From assembly GCA_965222505.1 (NCBI GenBank), contig OZ244956.1:1364001-1428000 (forward strand): 64,000 nucleotides of DNA, written 5' to 3'. This document shows, piece after piece, positions 1-9,252 of the stretch (positions are counted from its first letter, which is position 1; every line of letters begins with the position of its first letter). Below the pieces are notes generated by a model. It was not told the origin of the DNA and ran no database searches. It saw only the letters and a list, made by a program, of their open reading frames with translations. The position numbers were made by a program, and so were the translations under genes. The DNA comes from G965222505 sp965222505. GTDB taxonomy: Bacteria > Bacteroidota > Rhodothermia > Rhodothermales > DATKEJ01.

Positions 1-313
1 TGCCGGCTGTTCGCAAACGGTAATGTGGGCCGACGGGTTCGGTGATGGTTTCGCTCGGCGTTGTGGCCTTGAGGGATCGTCCATCAAGATTGCCGTATCC
101 AGTTAGCTGACCACGAAAGGCTCGGTCAAATCGAATGCGAACGGCACCGTCGGTGGGAATGGTCAGGGCGTTGGCTACAGCCGACTTGGCTTGCGGTACG
201 CTGCTAGGAATTTCAATGTGTTCTCTAATCGTGACCTGGGCGATGGCTGAAGTTGTAAGTAGGCAAAAAGTGCACAGGAAAAGGGTGGATTTCAGGGGAA
301 AACGTGTATGCAT
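1..313 (-). CDS. Secreted protein of unknown function, 3' end cut by window edge
   Basis: Seen: an open frame on the minus strand from ATG at 313 runs to the left edge without a stop (about 104 codons). The N-terminus is a clear signal peptide: basic MHTRFPLK, a hydrophobic Leu/Phe/Thr stretch, then a likely cleavage after SAIAQ near residue 26. The mature part has no motif I recognise. It points opposite to attC_01 (513-636), so it is either a reversed cassette gene or the flank of the array. I infer an exported protein; no function can be assigned from the visible third or so. Confidence 0.6.
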   Translation of the reverse strand, partial: MHTRFPLKSTLFLCTFCLLTTSAIAQVTIREHIEIPSSVPQAKSAVANALTIPTDGAVRIRFDRAFRGQLTGYGNLDGRSLKATTPSETITEPVGPHYRLRTAG

Positions 314-512
314 AAACAGATTGAAGAGATAGAGAGGTCGTTACTTGATCATTAAAAGAATGCGATATTGCAGGATGAACAACATCGTCAGTACAAAGCG
401 CCAGTTGCTAATCGTAAATGTAAATACATTCCCTATTACTATCAAGTCCGTGCATTTGTTTATTCGGTCGAATGTGTCAGAGCACTGGATAGAAGGGCTC
501 TGGCCAAGAGAA
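314..512. other. Intergenic stretch upstream of the left-edge gene
   Basis: About 200 bases, rather AT-rich, between the start of the secreted-protein gene and attC_01. I see no ORF, hairpin or repeat; it presumably carries the promoter of the minus-strand gene, but no convincing -35/-10 pair stands out. Confidence 0.4.
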
Positions 513-636
513 GCCTAACAACCGTTACAGCCGACCCCGGGCGTTAGTCGTTCCAGCCGCACCCGGGCGAGTGACTTTCAGCGCGTCCGAATTGGTGTGC
601 CCCCAGCCCAGGTCGGCTGAACTTGGGCCGTTAGGC
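513..636 (+). repeat. attC_01
   Basis: Integron cassette recombination site. R'' GCCTAAC (513-519) and R' GTTAGGC (630-636) both match the RYYYAAC/GTTRRRY consensus exactly. The arms CAGCCGACC and GGTCGGCTG pair. This is the best-consensus site of the window and first of the plus-oriented arm. Confidence 0.85.
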
Positions 637-755
637 TTCATTGGAAAAATGTTCTGCCTTTATTTAACCAATGGTGCTAGTTTGAGAAGGTCATAGGGCC
701 GTCTGTACTTTGTACTGTGTTTCTCGAAAAACCATTACAAAGACAAACAGCACCC

Positions 756-860
756 ATGACCCATCTTGATAATCTAATACCGACCGAGGACTTTATCATA
801 GATTTGTTCTGCCGCGTCGATGATAAACTCGAACAACTTACTATCAATATGGGTTTCCCC
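756..860 (+). pseudogene. N-terminal fragment of an IS982-like transposase
   Basis: A 34-codon frame from ATG 756 resembles the start of IS982-type transposases (LFCRVDDK segment) and then meets a stop, with no catalytic domain following. Flanking bases 637-755 and 861-966 hold no other ORF. I infer a degraded IS982-like left end, possibly of the type whose C-terminal part is at 18753-20549. Assignment is by general resemblance only. Confidence 0.35.
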
Positions 861-974
861 TGATTCTACGCACACTTGGTTTAGCGCATGTTAGGCTGCA
901 ACCTTCATCGGCATCTGTTTTCGTTCGTAGGAGATATTTCCAAATGTTGTGGATAGGAAAGGCATCCTGATGTC

Positions 975-2425
975 AGGGTCTGTCAAGTAAACTGTGTAAA
1001 TAGATCATTGCTGTTGTTGTTGAGCCGTGGGTATGTGGGCAGCCCTGCGTCGGCCCATGGCGTCGGCGCTGTCCATATATCCATGGTCTAACACTTCATC
1101 GGGAATCGGCCCTCAAATTCAATGGCAAATCGGTTCATCGCCCCTGTCCAGTTCAAAATCGGTCGTGTCCACCGCTTCGAGATGCGTTCCAGCGCCAGAT
1201 ACATCAGCTTGTAGACTGCCTCGTCATTGGGCAACGCCCCACGGGTCTTGAACACCTTGCGTAGCGAACGATTCAGCGATTCAACCGCATTGGTCGTGTA
1301 GATAACACGCCGGATCTCAGCCGGATAAGCGAAAAACGGCGTGACCTGCTCCCAATGCCGACGCCATTGTGGGCTGATCGTCGGGTATTTGCCGTCCCAT
1401 TTTCTAGCAAACCGCTCCAAGTTCTGCTCAGCTTCTTCCAGGGTCGCCGATTGGTAAATCGTCTTCAAATCTTTGGTCACAACTTTACGGTCTTTCCAAG
1501 AGACGTAGGGCCGATGTTCGGCCCCATTCAGCGAGTTACGCACCATGTGTACGATACAGAGTTGCACAATCGTCTCAGGATAAACCGAAGCGATAGCCTC
1601 TGAGAATCCGGTGAGGCCGTCTACACAGCAGATGAATACATCATCGACGCCACGATTCTTTAGCTCGGTCAAAACGCCCAGCCAGAACTTGGCCCCTTCG
1701 CTCTCAGCAATCCAGAGGCCGAGCAGTTCCTTCTCCCCTCGGAGATTGATCGCAAGGGCCAGATATACGGCCTTGTTCTTGACCCGGCCTTCATTGGGCC
1801 GAATATCGGCCCTACGCACCTTGATAAAAATGGCGTCTAGGTACAGAATCGGATACACTGAATCCAGGGGCCGAGCTTGCCAGGCCCGGACCTGATCAAG
1901 CACGGCATCTGTAACATTGGATATCAAAGTCGGCGAGATCTCGGTGTGATAAAGCTCCTTCAGATGGCCCTGGATCTCGCGATTGGTCATGCCGCGTGCA
2001 TAGAGTGAGATAATCTTCTCATCCAAGGACGGCATCCTCGTTTGCCGTTTCTTGATGATCTCAGGCTCAAAGCTCGCGTTACGGTCCCTGGGTACCGCAA
2101 TATCGACCTGGCCGTGATCACCCTTGAGAGTCTTTTTGCCGTGTCCGTTTCGGCTGTTGCCACTGCCGTGACCGGCCTTGTCATGTTTCTCGTAGCCTAG
2201 ATGATGGGTCATCTCACCCTCTTACCGCTGTGGATCAGCGGTCATACGCTCAACGAGTCGGCCGGTGAGTTCATTTAGAAGGCCATCTTTGCCGAAGAGG
2301 TCTTCGCCGTCATCGACGTGTTTGAGGAGTTGGTCGAGCAATTCTTTAGGAATAGGCATAGCTTTACCTTGATTGGTATAGTTGAAAATACGCTATGACC
2401 ATTTACACAGTTCAATTTACACCCT
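975..2425 (-). mobile_element. IS256-family insertion sequence
   Basis: A 1451-bp element flanked by an 8-bp target duplication CTGATGTC (967-974 and 2426-2433), typical of IS256. The ends begin AGGGT and share the block ACTGTGTAAAT as imperfect inverted repeats. It encodes one transposase on the minus strand and landed next to the 3' end of another IS256-like gene (2439-3291). Confidence 0.9.
1088..2359 (-). pseudogene. IS256-family (mutator-type) transposase with an in-frame stop
   Basis: DDE transposase of the mutator/IS256 family. Reading from ATG 2359, the N-terminal helical region (LLNELTGRLVER) is followed by an in-frame TAA at 2224-2222. The same frame then continues from ATG 2212 (MTHHLGYEKHD) to the stop at 1088, giving 374 residues. 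Visible family blocks are LYLDAIFIKVR (first Asp), CVDGLTGFSEAI (second Asp) and TTNAVESLNRSLRK (Glu region). The catalytic core is intact but the first 45 codons are cut off, unless translation restarts at 2212 or the stop is read through. Typical family members are about 400 residues, so the restart product would be short at the DNA-binding end. Confidence 0.85.
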
Positions 2426-2438
2426 CTGATGTCATGAT

Positions 2439-3291
2439 TCAAGCGGCTTTTTCCATTTCAATCCCATCCTCATACCGAACGCCGACCAGCACTTTGGTCA
2501 TCAATTGGTGGCCGTTGAGCCGACGCCAGCGCTTCTCGGCTTCCCGGCCCAGAGCGGATTGAACATCCGCCATGTAGACCATCATCAGCGTAGCCGCTCG
2601 CGAGCCACAGCCTTTCGTCTGGCGTGTGCGATGCCGCACCGTGGCAAAGGTTGATTCAATCGGATTGGTCGTGCGCAGATGCTGCCAATGTGCCGCCGGA
2701 AAATCGTAAAAGGAGAAAAGAACTGAACGGTCCTTGGTCAAACATTGAACCGCTTTGGGGTACTTCGCCCAGAAAAGCGACTCAAATTCACCCAGCGTCC
2801 TGAGTGCCTCTTCCCGACTCGGCCACTGGTACATCTGGTGCAGCTTCGACTTGGCGGCTCCATGCAGTGATTTGGGCAGTTTATCAATAGGGCCGATCCA
2901 CGGCCCTACATTGGCGATTTTGTGTACCCAACAGCGCTGATGTCCTGTCTCGGGGTAGACTTCTTCCAAAGCCGGCCAGAAGCCTAAACCGCCGTCGGCC
3001 GTGGCTAAGTGTGGGGCCTGATCTAATCCCCGGCGCTTGAGATTGAGCAGTAGGGCCTTCCACGACCATTTACTCTCGCGCTCCCCATCGACGAGTCCAA
3101 TCAACTCCTTTTTCCCCTCTGCTGTGGCTCCCATCAAGACCAGCATACAGGGCCGGTCCTTGCTCAAACGGACATTGAAGTAGATGCCATAAATAGACAT
3201 AGCGCTTGCCGGAGAGGTCGCGCTGCTGCCAAGCTTGGTATTCCTCTTGCCAGCCTTGTTTGAGCCGTACGATGTTAGCCGGACTCCGGTA
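2439..3291 (-). pseudogene. IS256-like transposase remnant, 5' truncated and frameshifted
   Basis: Second, clearly different mutator-type transposase. The C-terminal two thirds is readable (about 268 codons): VRLSKDRPCMLVLMGA, TADGGLGFWPALEEVYPET, QRCWVHK, then TTNPIESTFATVRHRT, which carries the Glu region. Upstream, the N-terminal part (PANIVRLKQGWQEEYQAW) is in another frame, so there is an indel near 3200. The gene is then cut at 3291 by the left end of an IS3 element. A neighbouring IS256 element abuts its 3' side. Non-functional. Confidence 0.8.
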
Positions 3292-3391
3292 TGTGTCAAG
3301 CAAAATGAGACAACTTTTTTTGGTATTTACTGTAGCGCCATTGCTTCTACCGGCTGCTTATCGACAACCGGCATTCGGCTGACGCGCGTTG

Positions 3392-4474
3392 TCATGGAGG
3401 GATGTTGGCCGTCGCACTCATAGCCCGGCACATCCCTCCATGACAACGTGGAATCTTCGATGGTACCGTGTTGTAGATCCATCTCAACGGGTTTGTTGAT
3501 CCAAACCGCTTTTGGTAAACCGCTTTTGGTAAAACCGCAACATGAGGTTTGCCCCGCTTAAAGCGACCCGGATACTTCCCATAGGCCGATTCCAATACCT
3601 GTTGCCGGGCTTGTTGAACCGAGTTGGCATCTCCATAATGCACCATCGCAGGCGTCAATAACGCCAAGGCACTGTGGTAGTGCTCTTCATTGTACCAGGT
3701 GAAAAAGTCCTTGACCCTGTGACGAGCATCGGCCATTGATCCAAATCGTTTGGGGTAGTTGGGACGATATTTCATGGTCTTGAACTGTGCTTCAGAGTAG
3801 GGGTTATCGTTCGACACATGCGGTCGGCTATGACTTTTCTCGACCCCGAGATCCGCCAGCAGTTGAGCCACCGTCTTCGATGTCATGCTCGGCCCCCGGT
3901 CACTGTGAATGACCAATTGATCGCGGTCAATGCGCTGCCGACGACAGGTCGATTCGATGAGCTCTTTGGCCAAAACCGCCGATTCGGCACCGGCCAACAT
4001 CCACCCGACGACGTAGCGACTGTAGAGGTCGAGGATCACATAGAGATAGTAATACGACCACTTTTCAGGTCCTTTAAGCTTGGTTATATCCCATGTCCAA
4101 AGTTGATTCGGCCCGGTGGCCAATAATTCCGGCTTTTTGTAGACCGGATGTCGCAGTTGATTACGCCGTTCTCGGACTTCTTTATGTTCATCCAGGACAC
4201 GATACATCGTGCGCCAATGGCATAGATACTGCCCCCGATCCAGCAGGTCGGCATAGACCTGACGTGGGGACCGATCACAATATCGGTCACTGTTGAGTAC
4301 CTCGCGAATCATCGCTTTTTCCTCTTGGTCAAGGGCATGGGCTACTCGTCGGCGGGGTTTGACTACCGGTTTTGGTGCCTGAGTTCGGTAATAACTACTA
4401 CGCGGCAACGCCAGAGATCTACAGGCTTGTGTGATACCAACCGAGGTCGATAACACGGTGGCAGCCTCGATCAA
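3392..4474 (-). CDS. IS3-family transposase OrfB (type C)
   Basis: Retroviral-integrase-type (rve) transposase of 360 residues. The D-D-E signature is visible: Asp in WTWDITKLKG (about residue 128), Asp in VIHSDRGPSM (about 194) and Glu in NPYSEAQFKTMKY (about 230). The start is TTG at 4474, overlapping the orfA stop as TTGA, which suggests translational coupling. The tail after about residue 330 reads across an inverted repeat close to the IS end. Intact in itself, although this element copy lacks part of orfA. Identical proteins occur at 29002-30084 and 62528-63610. Confidence 0.9.
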   Translation of the reverse strand: MIEAATVLSTSVGITQACRSLALPRSSYYRTQAPKPVVKPRRRVAHALDQEEKAMIREVLNSDRYCDRSPRQVYADLLDRGQYLCHWRTMYRVLDEHKEVRERRNQLRHPVYKKPELLATGPNQLWTWDITKLKGPEKWSYYYLYVILDLYSRYVVGWMLAGAESAVLAKELIESTCRRQRIDRDQLVIHSDRGPSMTSKTVAQLLADLGVEKSHSRPHVSNDNPYSEAQFKTMKYRPNYPKRFGSMADARHRVKDFFTWYNEEHYHSALALLTPAMVHYGDANSVQQARQQVLESAYGKYPGRFKRGKPHVAVLPKAVYQKRFGSTNPLRWIYNTVPSKIPRCHGGMCRAMSATANIPP

Positions 4475-4740
4475 GTCGGTTCGTTCGGCAGCGAGATGCC
4501 CAGAAGATCCGAGACTTTTTTTTGGACATCAATGATTAATTCGGCCTTCTTAAGCTGTTCTTGAAGGCGTTGGTTTTGTTTACGAAGCCGTTCATTCTCC
4601 CGCAGCAGAGCGGCATCTGGATCCGGCTTCGGCCCTCGTTTCTTCGGTGACAAGGCCCCAATCTGACCTTTTTCTCGCTGCCGACGCCACGTTGTCAGGT
4701 TCGATGAATACAGACCCTCGCGGCGCAGGAGTGCGCCTAT
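4471..4740 (-). pseudogene. IS3-family OrfA (type C), 5' truncated
   Basis: Helix-turn-helix and leucine-zipper protein of the IS3 two-ORF transposase. Only about the last 90 codons remain (GALLRREGLYSSNLTTWRRQ to SLPNEPT). The first 50 codons present in copies C2 and C3 were lost where the type D element abuts at 4741. Confidence 0.85.
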
Positions 4741-4841
4741 CCCCTCTGTGCCTACATTCAGTGAGACACTTTTCCTTCGTAAATTAAACTCTTAACTCCA
4801 CCTCCAACTGGCGGTGGCGAGGGCGAAGTAGATCAAATACC

Positions 4842-5222
4842 ATGGATCATAATACCAACGGCCATAACCCGGCCACGGAAGTGCAACGGCCCAAACGTCG
4901 TCAATTTAGCCCGTCGTACAAGTTGCGCATTCTCAAAGAAGCCGACCAATGCCACTCCTCAGCCGAACGAGGTGCACTTTTGCGCCGAGAAGGGTTGTAC
5001 TCGTCGAACCTGAAGACGTGGCGACGCCAACTTGAACGCGGTGAACTCGATGGGGCCAAGCCAGGCCGCAAGCCGAAGACGGATGCTGAGAAAGAAGTGA
5101 TTCAGCTACGTCGGGAGAATGAGCGGCTCAAGCGCAAACTGGAACAGGCCGAGACCATAATCTCGGTGCAAAAAAAACTCTCACAACTACTTGGTCTCGA
5201 CCAGAGCGACGGCAACAGATGA
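4842..5222 (+). CDS. IS3-family transposase OrfA (type D)
   Basis: 126-residue DNA-binding subunit. The helix-turn-helix lies at about residues 20-65 (FSPSYKLRILKEAD, GLYSSNLKTWRRQ). A coiled coil/leucine zipper follows at about 85-120 (LRRENERLKRKLEQAE). The stop TGA overlaps the orfB ATG as ATGATG at 5219-5222, so the two products are probably coupled or joined by frameshifting, as is usual in this family. Confidence 0.9.
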   Translation: MDHNTNGHNPATEVQRPKRRQFSPSYKLRILKEADQCHSSAERGALLRREGLYSSNLKTWRRQLERGELDGAKPGRKPKTDAEKEVIQLRRENERLKRKLEQAETIISVQKKLSQLLGLDQSDGNR

Positions 5223-6343
5223 TGCATCAGGCCAAACAACTCTGCCAAACGATGCCGACCCGCGCCTCATGCCAGGCCCTCGGCATTCCGCGCAGCAGCT
5301 TCTATCGCTGGCGACAGCCCCGGCCAAAGGTCGAAAAACCGGCCAGGGTGCGCACTCCGGCCCGGGCCTTGCAGCCTTCGGAGCGTACCGAAGTGCGACA
5401 TCTACTCAACAGCGAGCGCTTCTGCGACCAGACGCCGCGGCAGGTCTGGGCGTGTTTGTTGGACGAGGGACGCTACTACTGTCACTGGAGAACGATGTAT
5501 CGCATTCTGGATGATCATGCCGAGACACGGGAACGGCGCAACGTGCTCCGGCATCCGGTTTATCACAAGCCAGAGCTGTTGGCAACAGGTGCTAACATGT
5601 TGTGGTCATGGGATATAACGAAGCTTCGTGGCCCATCAAAAGGGGTTTACTACCACCTCTACGTGATCCTCGATGTCTACAGTCGCTATGTGGTTGGATG
5701 GAGCTTGGCCGCTTGGGAATCGGCCGAGATCGCAGAAGCATTGATCGAGACGAGTTGCCAGCGACAGGGTATTGATCCAGGTCAGTTGACCATCCATGCA
5801 GACCGGGGTCCGTCAATGACCTCGAACACGGTAGCCGAATTGATGGTTCGCCTCGGCGTGTGCAAGACGCATTCGCGCCCCCATGTCTCGAATGACAATC
5901 CGTATTCGGAGGCCCAATTCAAGACGATGAAATACAGACCGGATTATCCGCATCGTTTTGGCAGCCAGCCGGATGCGCGGCATTGGTGCCATGGGTTTAT
6001 GCACTGGTATAATCATGAGCACTACCACAGCGGTCTGGGCCTGTTGACGCCTGCGATGGTGCATTTCGGTGAGGCCGAACAGGTTCGAATGCAACGTCGG
6101 GCGATTCTCGAAGCAGCCTACCGTAGAAATCCAGAGCGCTTTGTTCGAGGGCTGCCAGTGGTGGTCGAGTTGCCGTCATCGGTGTGGATCAACAAACCAG
6201 AAACCAAAGAAAAGGAGTTGTTATTGCGTTGTGGTAATGTGGTCAACAAGGATAAGTGCGGTGGCATGGAAGCGGTTGTCCATATTTCCACAACCCAACC
6301 GTGCGGATCCAGCAATACACTTGGATCCGAGTCTGATTTCTAA
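5219..6343 (+). CDS. IS3-family transposase OrfB (type D)
   Basis: 374-residue rve-type catalytic subunit. D-D-E residues are visible in WSWDITKLRG, IHADRGPSM and NPYSEAQFKTMKY. It is closely similar in layout to the type C OrfB but clearly divergent along its length. The last 40 residues (after ELPSSVW) are low in similarity and read into the element end. Complete; an identical copy lies at 14186-15310. Confidence 0.9.
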   Translation: MMHQAKQLCQTMPTRASCQALGIPRSSFYRWRQPRPKVEKPARVRTPARALQPSERTEVRHLLNSERFCDQTPRQVWACLLDEGRYYCHWRTMYRILDDHAETRERRNVLRHPVYHKPELLATGANMLWSWDITKLRGPSKGVYYHLYVILDVYSRYVVGWSLAAWESAEIAEALIETSCQRQGIDPGQLTIHADRGPSMTSNTVAELMVRLGVCKTHSRPHVSNDNPYSEAQFKTMKYRPDYPHRFGSQPDARHWCHGFMHWYNHEHYHSGLGLLTPAMVHFGEAEQVRMQRRAILEAAYRRNPERFVRGLPVVVELPSSVWINKPETKEKELLLRCGNVVNKDKCGGMEAVVHISTTQPCGSSNTLGSESDF

Positions 6344-6372
6344 GCAAAAAGTGTCTCAAAGTCGTTGACACA

Positions 6373-6475
6373 TACCGGGCTTGAGGCGACGGCCTTCAGT
6401 TTTCATCTGCAGATAGCAGTTCAGAGCAAGAATAAGCTCTTCATATGTCCATTGTAAGTCTTTTTCCACCACGAT
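6373..6475 (-). pseudogene. Possible N-terminal fragment of an HNH restriction endonuclease
   Basis: On the minus strand the frame VEKDLQWTYEELILALNCYL runs into the right end of the IS3 element. The WTYEELILAL block resembles the N-terminus of McrA-like HNH endonucleases. About 30 codons survive. A 60-codon frame ending just upstream (KLRVPTETATKEETLEHW) may be the end of a partner gene. The identification rests on one short motif, so it is tentative. Confidence 0.3.
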
Positions 6476-6676
6476 ATTGGTCTCTCATCTTATGCGGTAT
6501 AATCCAGTGTTCCAAGGTTTCTTCCTTGGTAGCCGTTTCCGTCGGCACACGAAGTTTAAGATACGATTCATCGGAGTATGAAGCCAAGGTGGAAGCAGTG
6601 CTAGGCTTCGAAGTGTATGGCTGACTCGGTCAGGATTATTTCATGGAGCTATGGCGTATAACAACCGTTTCAGCCG

Positions 6677-7941
6677 ATTTCTATGGCTCTGTCAAGACCC
6701 CAACGCGACTTTTGGTCCTATCGAGCGGTGTTTTTCATGATACGGCCGACCGTCCCTGATCACAGCACAGATGACACGAAGCAGCTTGTTCGACAGGTTG
6801 TTGAGTACCAACCGGGAAGGCTTTCCCTCGGCTACTTTTCTGGCGTAATACCGGGCGTGTACCGCACTGTGCTGCTTCAAGTTCAGGGCTGCTAGATACA
6901 ACAACTTGCGCAACATTGGTGGACCATACCGCCGACTCTTGGCTGGCCTTGAGACCGTTTTGCCACTGGTGTGCTCATAAGGACAAATGCCGACGTATGC
7001 CGAGAGCTGACGGGCCATGACCGGACGTTCGAAGCCGTTGGTGATCACCATAAGATGGGCGCTCAGCAGCAAGCCCACACTCGGTACCGACCTCAAAAGC
7101 GTCTGCATCTGGGCCAGTTGACGGTGCTGTGCAATAAGGCGTTTGATCTCAGCTTCGATCTCAGCAACCTGTCCTCTGAGCATGGCCAACTGTTGATCAA
7201 TGACTTCGACGGCTTTATCAGTTTGCACGACTTTTTTGTCCAGCACATGGCTTAGGTTGCGGGTGGCCGATTGCTGACTCACTAGCTGCTCAGGGACCAT
7301 GAGCAGAGTACGTATCTGGTCTATAACCAGTGTCTTAGGTTGCCAAAGCTTGAGTTGATCCAGAAACCGGTAGCCATACTCGGCAATCTGGCGACTGTCG
7401 GTGGGATCGTTCTTGTTGGTCAGCCTGAAGGCCCGTTTGATCTTGCCGGCATCTTCCAAGACAACGGCAAAGTCGCGCTCGTAGAGATAGTAGCACAGTG
7501 CCTCTGCATAGATGCCCGTGGCCTCAATGCAAATGACGGCGGTTTTGTCCTGGTAGCTGGAGAGCCAATCAACGAAGGCTTGGTAGCCATCGACGGTATT
7601 TGCAAAGAGTCGGGTTTGGGGTTTGGCCTGGTCAGGGCCTCGGTAGATGGAGGCGGCAAAGTCGTTGAGGGACGGGTCGATGCCGATGAAAGCCGAGACC
7701 GAGGCGCGGGTGATTCGTGTGGGCATATCCTCTGGGCGGTGTACCAAACAAACCAGCGGTGTGCTTTGTCTATTACGGCCGAAGGGGCGTATTTCTATCT
7801 AGCCTTCACGCTGTCCCAGGCCGGGTCTTTGATCGGCTGATGAGCATGACATTCGTCAGTGGCTCCAACCCAGGGGTAGACTTGCTCGGCCCAGGCATTT
7901 GGTAGGTAGGGAAGGAAAAGTGAACCCGAACAATCTAATAG
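6677..7941 (-). mobile_element. IS110-family element inserted in attC_02
   Basis: About 1265 bp between CAGCCG and ACCCAGG of an attC site, without visible target duplication or terminal inverted repeats at the junctions. Known: a subgroup of IS110/IS1111 elements specifically targets attC sites. Inferred: this is a member of, or is analogous to, that attC-targeting group. End positions are exact to within a base because the bases at the junction are shared. Confidence 0.85.
6692..7747 (-). CDS. IS110-family DEDD transposase
   Basis: 351-residue RuvC-like (DEDD) recombinase. The N-terminal domain shows FIGIDPSLND (first Asp, about residue 24), CIEATGIYAEAL (Glu, about 75) and NDPTDSRQIAEY (Asp pair, about 113). 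The C-terminal Transposase_20 domain contains SVPSVGLLLSAHL and GICPYEHTSGKTV, with the conserved Ser region. Full length for the family and apparently intact. It transposes via a seeker-type or site-specific mechanism without a DDE core, which fits the precise attC insertion. Confidence 0.9.
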   Translation of the reverse strand: MVHRPEDMPTRITRASVSAFIGIDPSLNDFAASIYRGPDQAKPQTRLFANTVDGYQAFVDWLSSYQDKTAVICIEATGIYAEALCYYLYERDFAVVLEDAGKIKRAFRLTNKNDPTDSRQIAEYGYRFLDQLKLWQPKTLVIDQIRTLLMVPEQLVSQQSATRNLSHVLDKKVVQTDKAVEVIDQQLAMLRGQVAEIEAEIKRLIAQHRQLAQMQTLLRSVPSVGLLLSAHLMVITNGFERPVMARQLSAYVGICPYEHTSGKTVSRPAKSRRYGPPMLRKLLYLAALNLKQHSAVHARYYARKVAEGKPSRLVLNNLSNKLLRVICAVIRDGRPYHEKHRSIGPKVALGS

Positions 7942-8053
7942 ACCCAGGGCGTTAGGTCTTACACTTGCGACGTTGTGCGTGCGACTTTCTGCGCGATTTT
8001 GGTGGTGTGCCCTCAGCCCTGTGCGTCTGAACTTTGTCCGTTATGCCTCCTGA

Positions 8054-8971
8054 TTGATTGCAGTGCGCTACTTTCTTCTGATCATATCTCTTGGCCTTCC
8101 TTCGCTGGTTCAGGCACAGCTAGGACCACCTGTGGTCGACACGCTTGACTGGCGGGGCTATTTCCCCCTCGAAATCAACAATGAGTGGCATTACACGACT
8201 GAGCGCACCCCGTGGCCCTATGACAGCACCTACATCTCCCACAGCCTTATCAAAGTCGAAGGCGATACCCTGGATGGATCATATTTTGTAATCAGTAGCG
8301 ACTTTTTTTCCAGGCTCAGGAGTAACTATGTCCGATATGATTCTGCCTCGGCTGGGGTGGTGGAGTATGCAAGATTCGCCGATGGCACTTGGCGCGAGAT
8401 CTGTTGGCGTAGCTTCTGTGACATCGATGCGCCGTTTAATACGGTTAACGAAGAGGGATGGTTGGTTAGCTCTGAAGTAGTGCCCCTTCCACCGGGTTCA
8501 TTAGATCTGCTTACCGAGCCTCGTTACAAGACCTTTGGCGTTGAAATTACAGGCATTACATTTGCACACGGCATAGGTATAGTTGGTCAAGACCGGGAGG
8601 GAGATGGTCGAGAGTTTACGTATTTGGTCTATGCTAGAGTTGGTGACAGAGAATATGGAGAGCGGGTAATATTTGTGTCTTTGGAACCTGTGCAGAAGCC
8701 TCGCTCGTCTTTTGGTAAAGTCTTGGTTTATCCCAACCCCACGTACGGAGTGCTTATGGTCGGTTTCGGCTTGTCCGTCCCCGAGCAGGTGAAAGTGGCA
8801 GTGTACGATCTACTTGGTCGTCGGGTATATGAGTCGGAGTTGGGGTATCGGGAAGCAGGGGTGCAAGAAGTCGAGTTGGACGTAGCAGGACTTGTGCCGG
8901 GTGTATATGTAATGCGTCTCGTGAATGGATCAGAGGGGTGGATGCTTGGCAAGTTTGTACGTTCGCGGTAG
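8054..8971 (+). CDS. Secreted protein with type IX secretion C-terminal sorting domain
   Basis: Cassette gene of attC_03. An N-terminal signal peptide (hydrophobic LLIISLGLPSLVQA) is followed by about 190 residues of unknown beta-rich protein. The last 80 residues form a typical T9SS type A sorting domain: VYPNP, VYDLLGRRVYE, GVYVMRLVNG and a basic end. Such domains direct export across the outer membrane in Bacteroidota and relatives. The frame allows TTG at 8054 or GTG at 8063; the latter leaves a more compact signal peptide. There is almost no space between the attC_02 end (8046) and the start, so a Shine-Dalgarno sequence is lacking. 297-305 residues, complete. Confidence 0.8.
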   Translation: MIAVRYFLLIISLGLPSLVQAQLGPPVVDTLDWRGYFPLEINNEWHYTTERTPWPYDSTYISHSLIKVEGDTLDGSYFVISSDFFSRLRSNYVRYDSASAGVVEYARFADGTWREICWRSFCDIDAPFNTVNEEGWLVSSEVVPLPPGSLDLLTEPRYKTFGVEITGITFAHGIGIVGQDREGDGREFTYLVYARVGDREYGERVIFVSLEPVQKPRSSFGKVLVYPNPTYGVLMVGFGLSVPEQVKVAVYDLLGRRVYESELGYREAGVQEVELDVAGLVPGVYVMRLVNGSEGWMLGKFVRSR

Positions 8972-8977
8972 AGGGAG

Positions 8978-9101
8978 GCATAACAACCGTTCCAGGCGAC
9001 GCCGGGCGTTGGGGGTTTTGACTTTGTTGGCCGGGTGTGTTTTCCAGCCATTGGCTATCTTGTGCCGTTAGCCCTGCGCGCCTGAACTGGGGCCGTTATG
9101 C
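8978..9101 (+). repeat. attC_03
   Basis: R'' GCATAAC and R' GTTATGC, 124 bp. Arms CAGGCGACGCCGGG and CCCTGCGCGCCTG pair imperfectly. It follows the T9SS-protein cassette. Confidence 0.85.
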
Positions 9102-9252
9102 CGCTACCAAACACCATGGCAACCTTAAATCACAGAACTTCTCTCCTGAAAACTTCAATGACTTCTGAGTAGTCGATAATACTTGGGATCTTGAATAAAG
9201 AAAACGCGTTACAGGTTGTACCCACAATGTGACCACGAATGCAGGGCGCAAT

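Larger units (their letters stand above)
3292..4740 (-). mobile_element. IS3-family element type C, copy C1 (orfA end deleted)
   Basis: Starts with the terminal repeat TGTGTCAAGCAAAATGAGAC at 3292 and is identical to copy C2 (28902-30578) up to 4740. The match stops there inside orfA, and six bases later a type D IS3 element begins. The orfA 5' third and the other terminal repeat are missing, so the copy cannot move by itself. The sequence beyond the type D element does not resume C1, so the event involved a deletion as well as an insertion. Confidence 0.85.
4747..6372 (+). mobile_element. IS3-family element type D, copy D1
   Basis: A 1626-bp element with terminal inverted repeats TGTGCCTACATTCAGTGAGA (left) and TGTGTCAACGACTTTGAGAC (complement of right). 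It is identical to copy D2 at 13714-15339. It abuts the truncated type C element on the left. On the right it interrupts a possible HNH-nuclease gene. Types C and D are related to each other, sharing terminal bases TGTG and similar OrfA/OrfB. Confidence 0.9.
6656..8046 (+). repeat. attC_02, split by an IS110-family element
   Basis: R'' GTATAAC at 6656-6662 plus ACCGTTTCAGCCG to 6676. The rest resumes as ACCCAGGGCG at 7942 and ends in R' GTTATGC (8040-8046). Joining both parts restores a normal site of about 126 bp, so the IS110 element sits inside the first arm. Confidence 0.85.

Noticed and set aside
883..900. GTTAGGC at about 889 as the end of another attC
   Set aside because: No matching R'' box, ACCGTT or complementary arm upstream.
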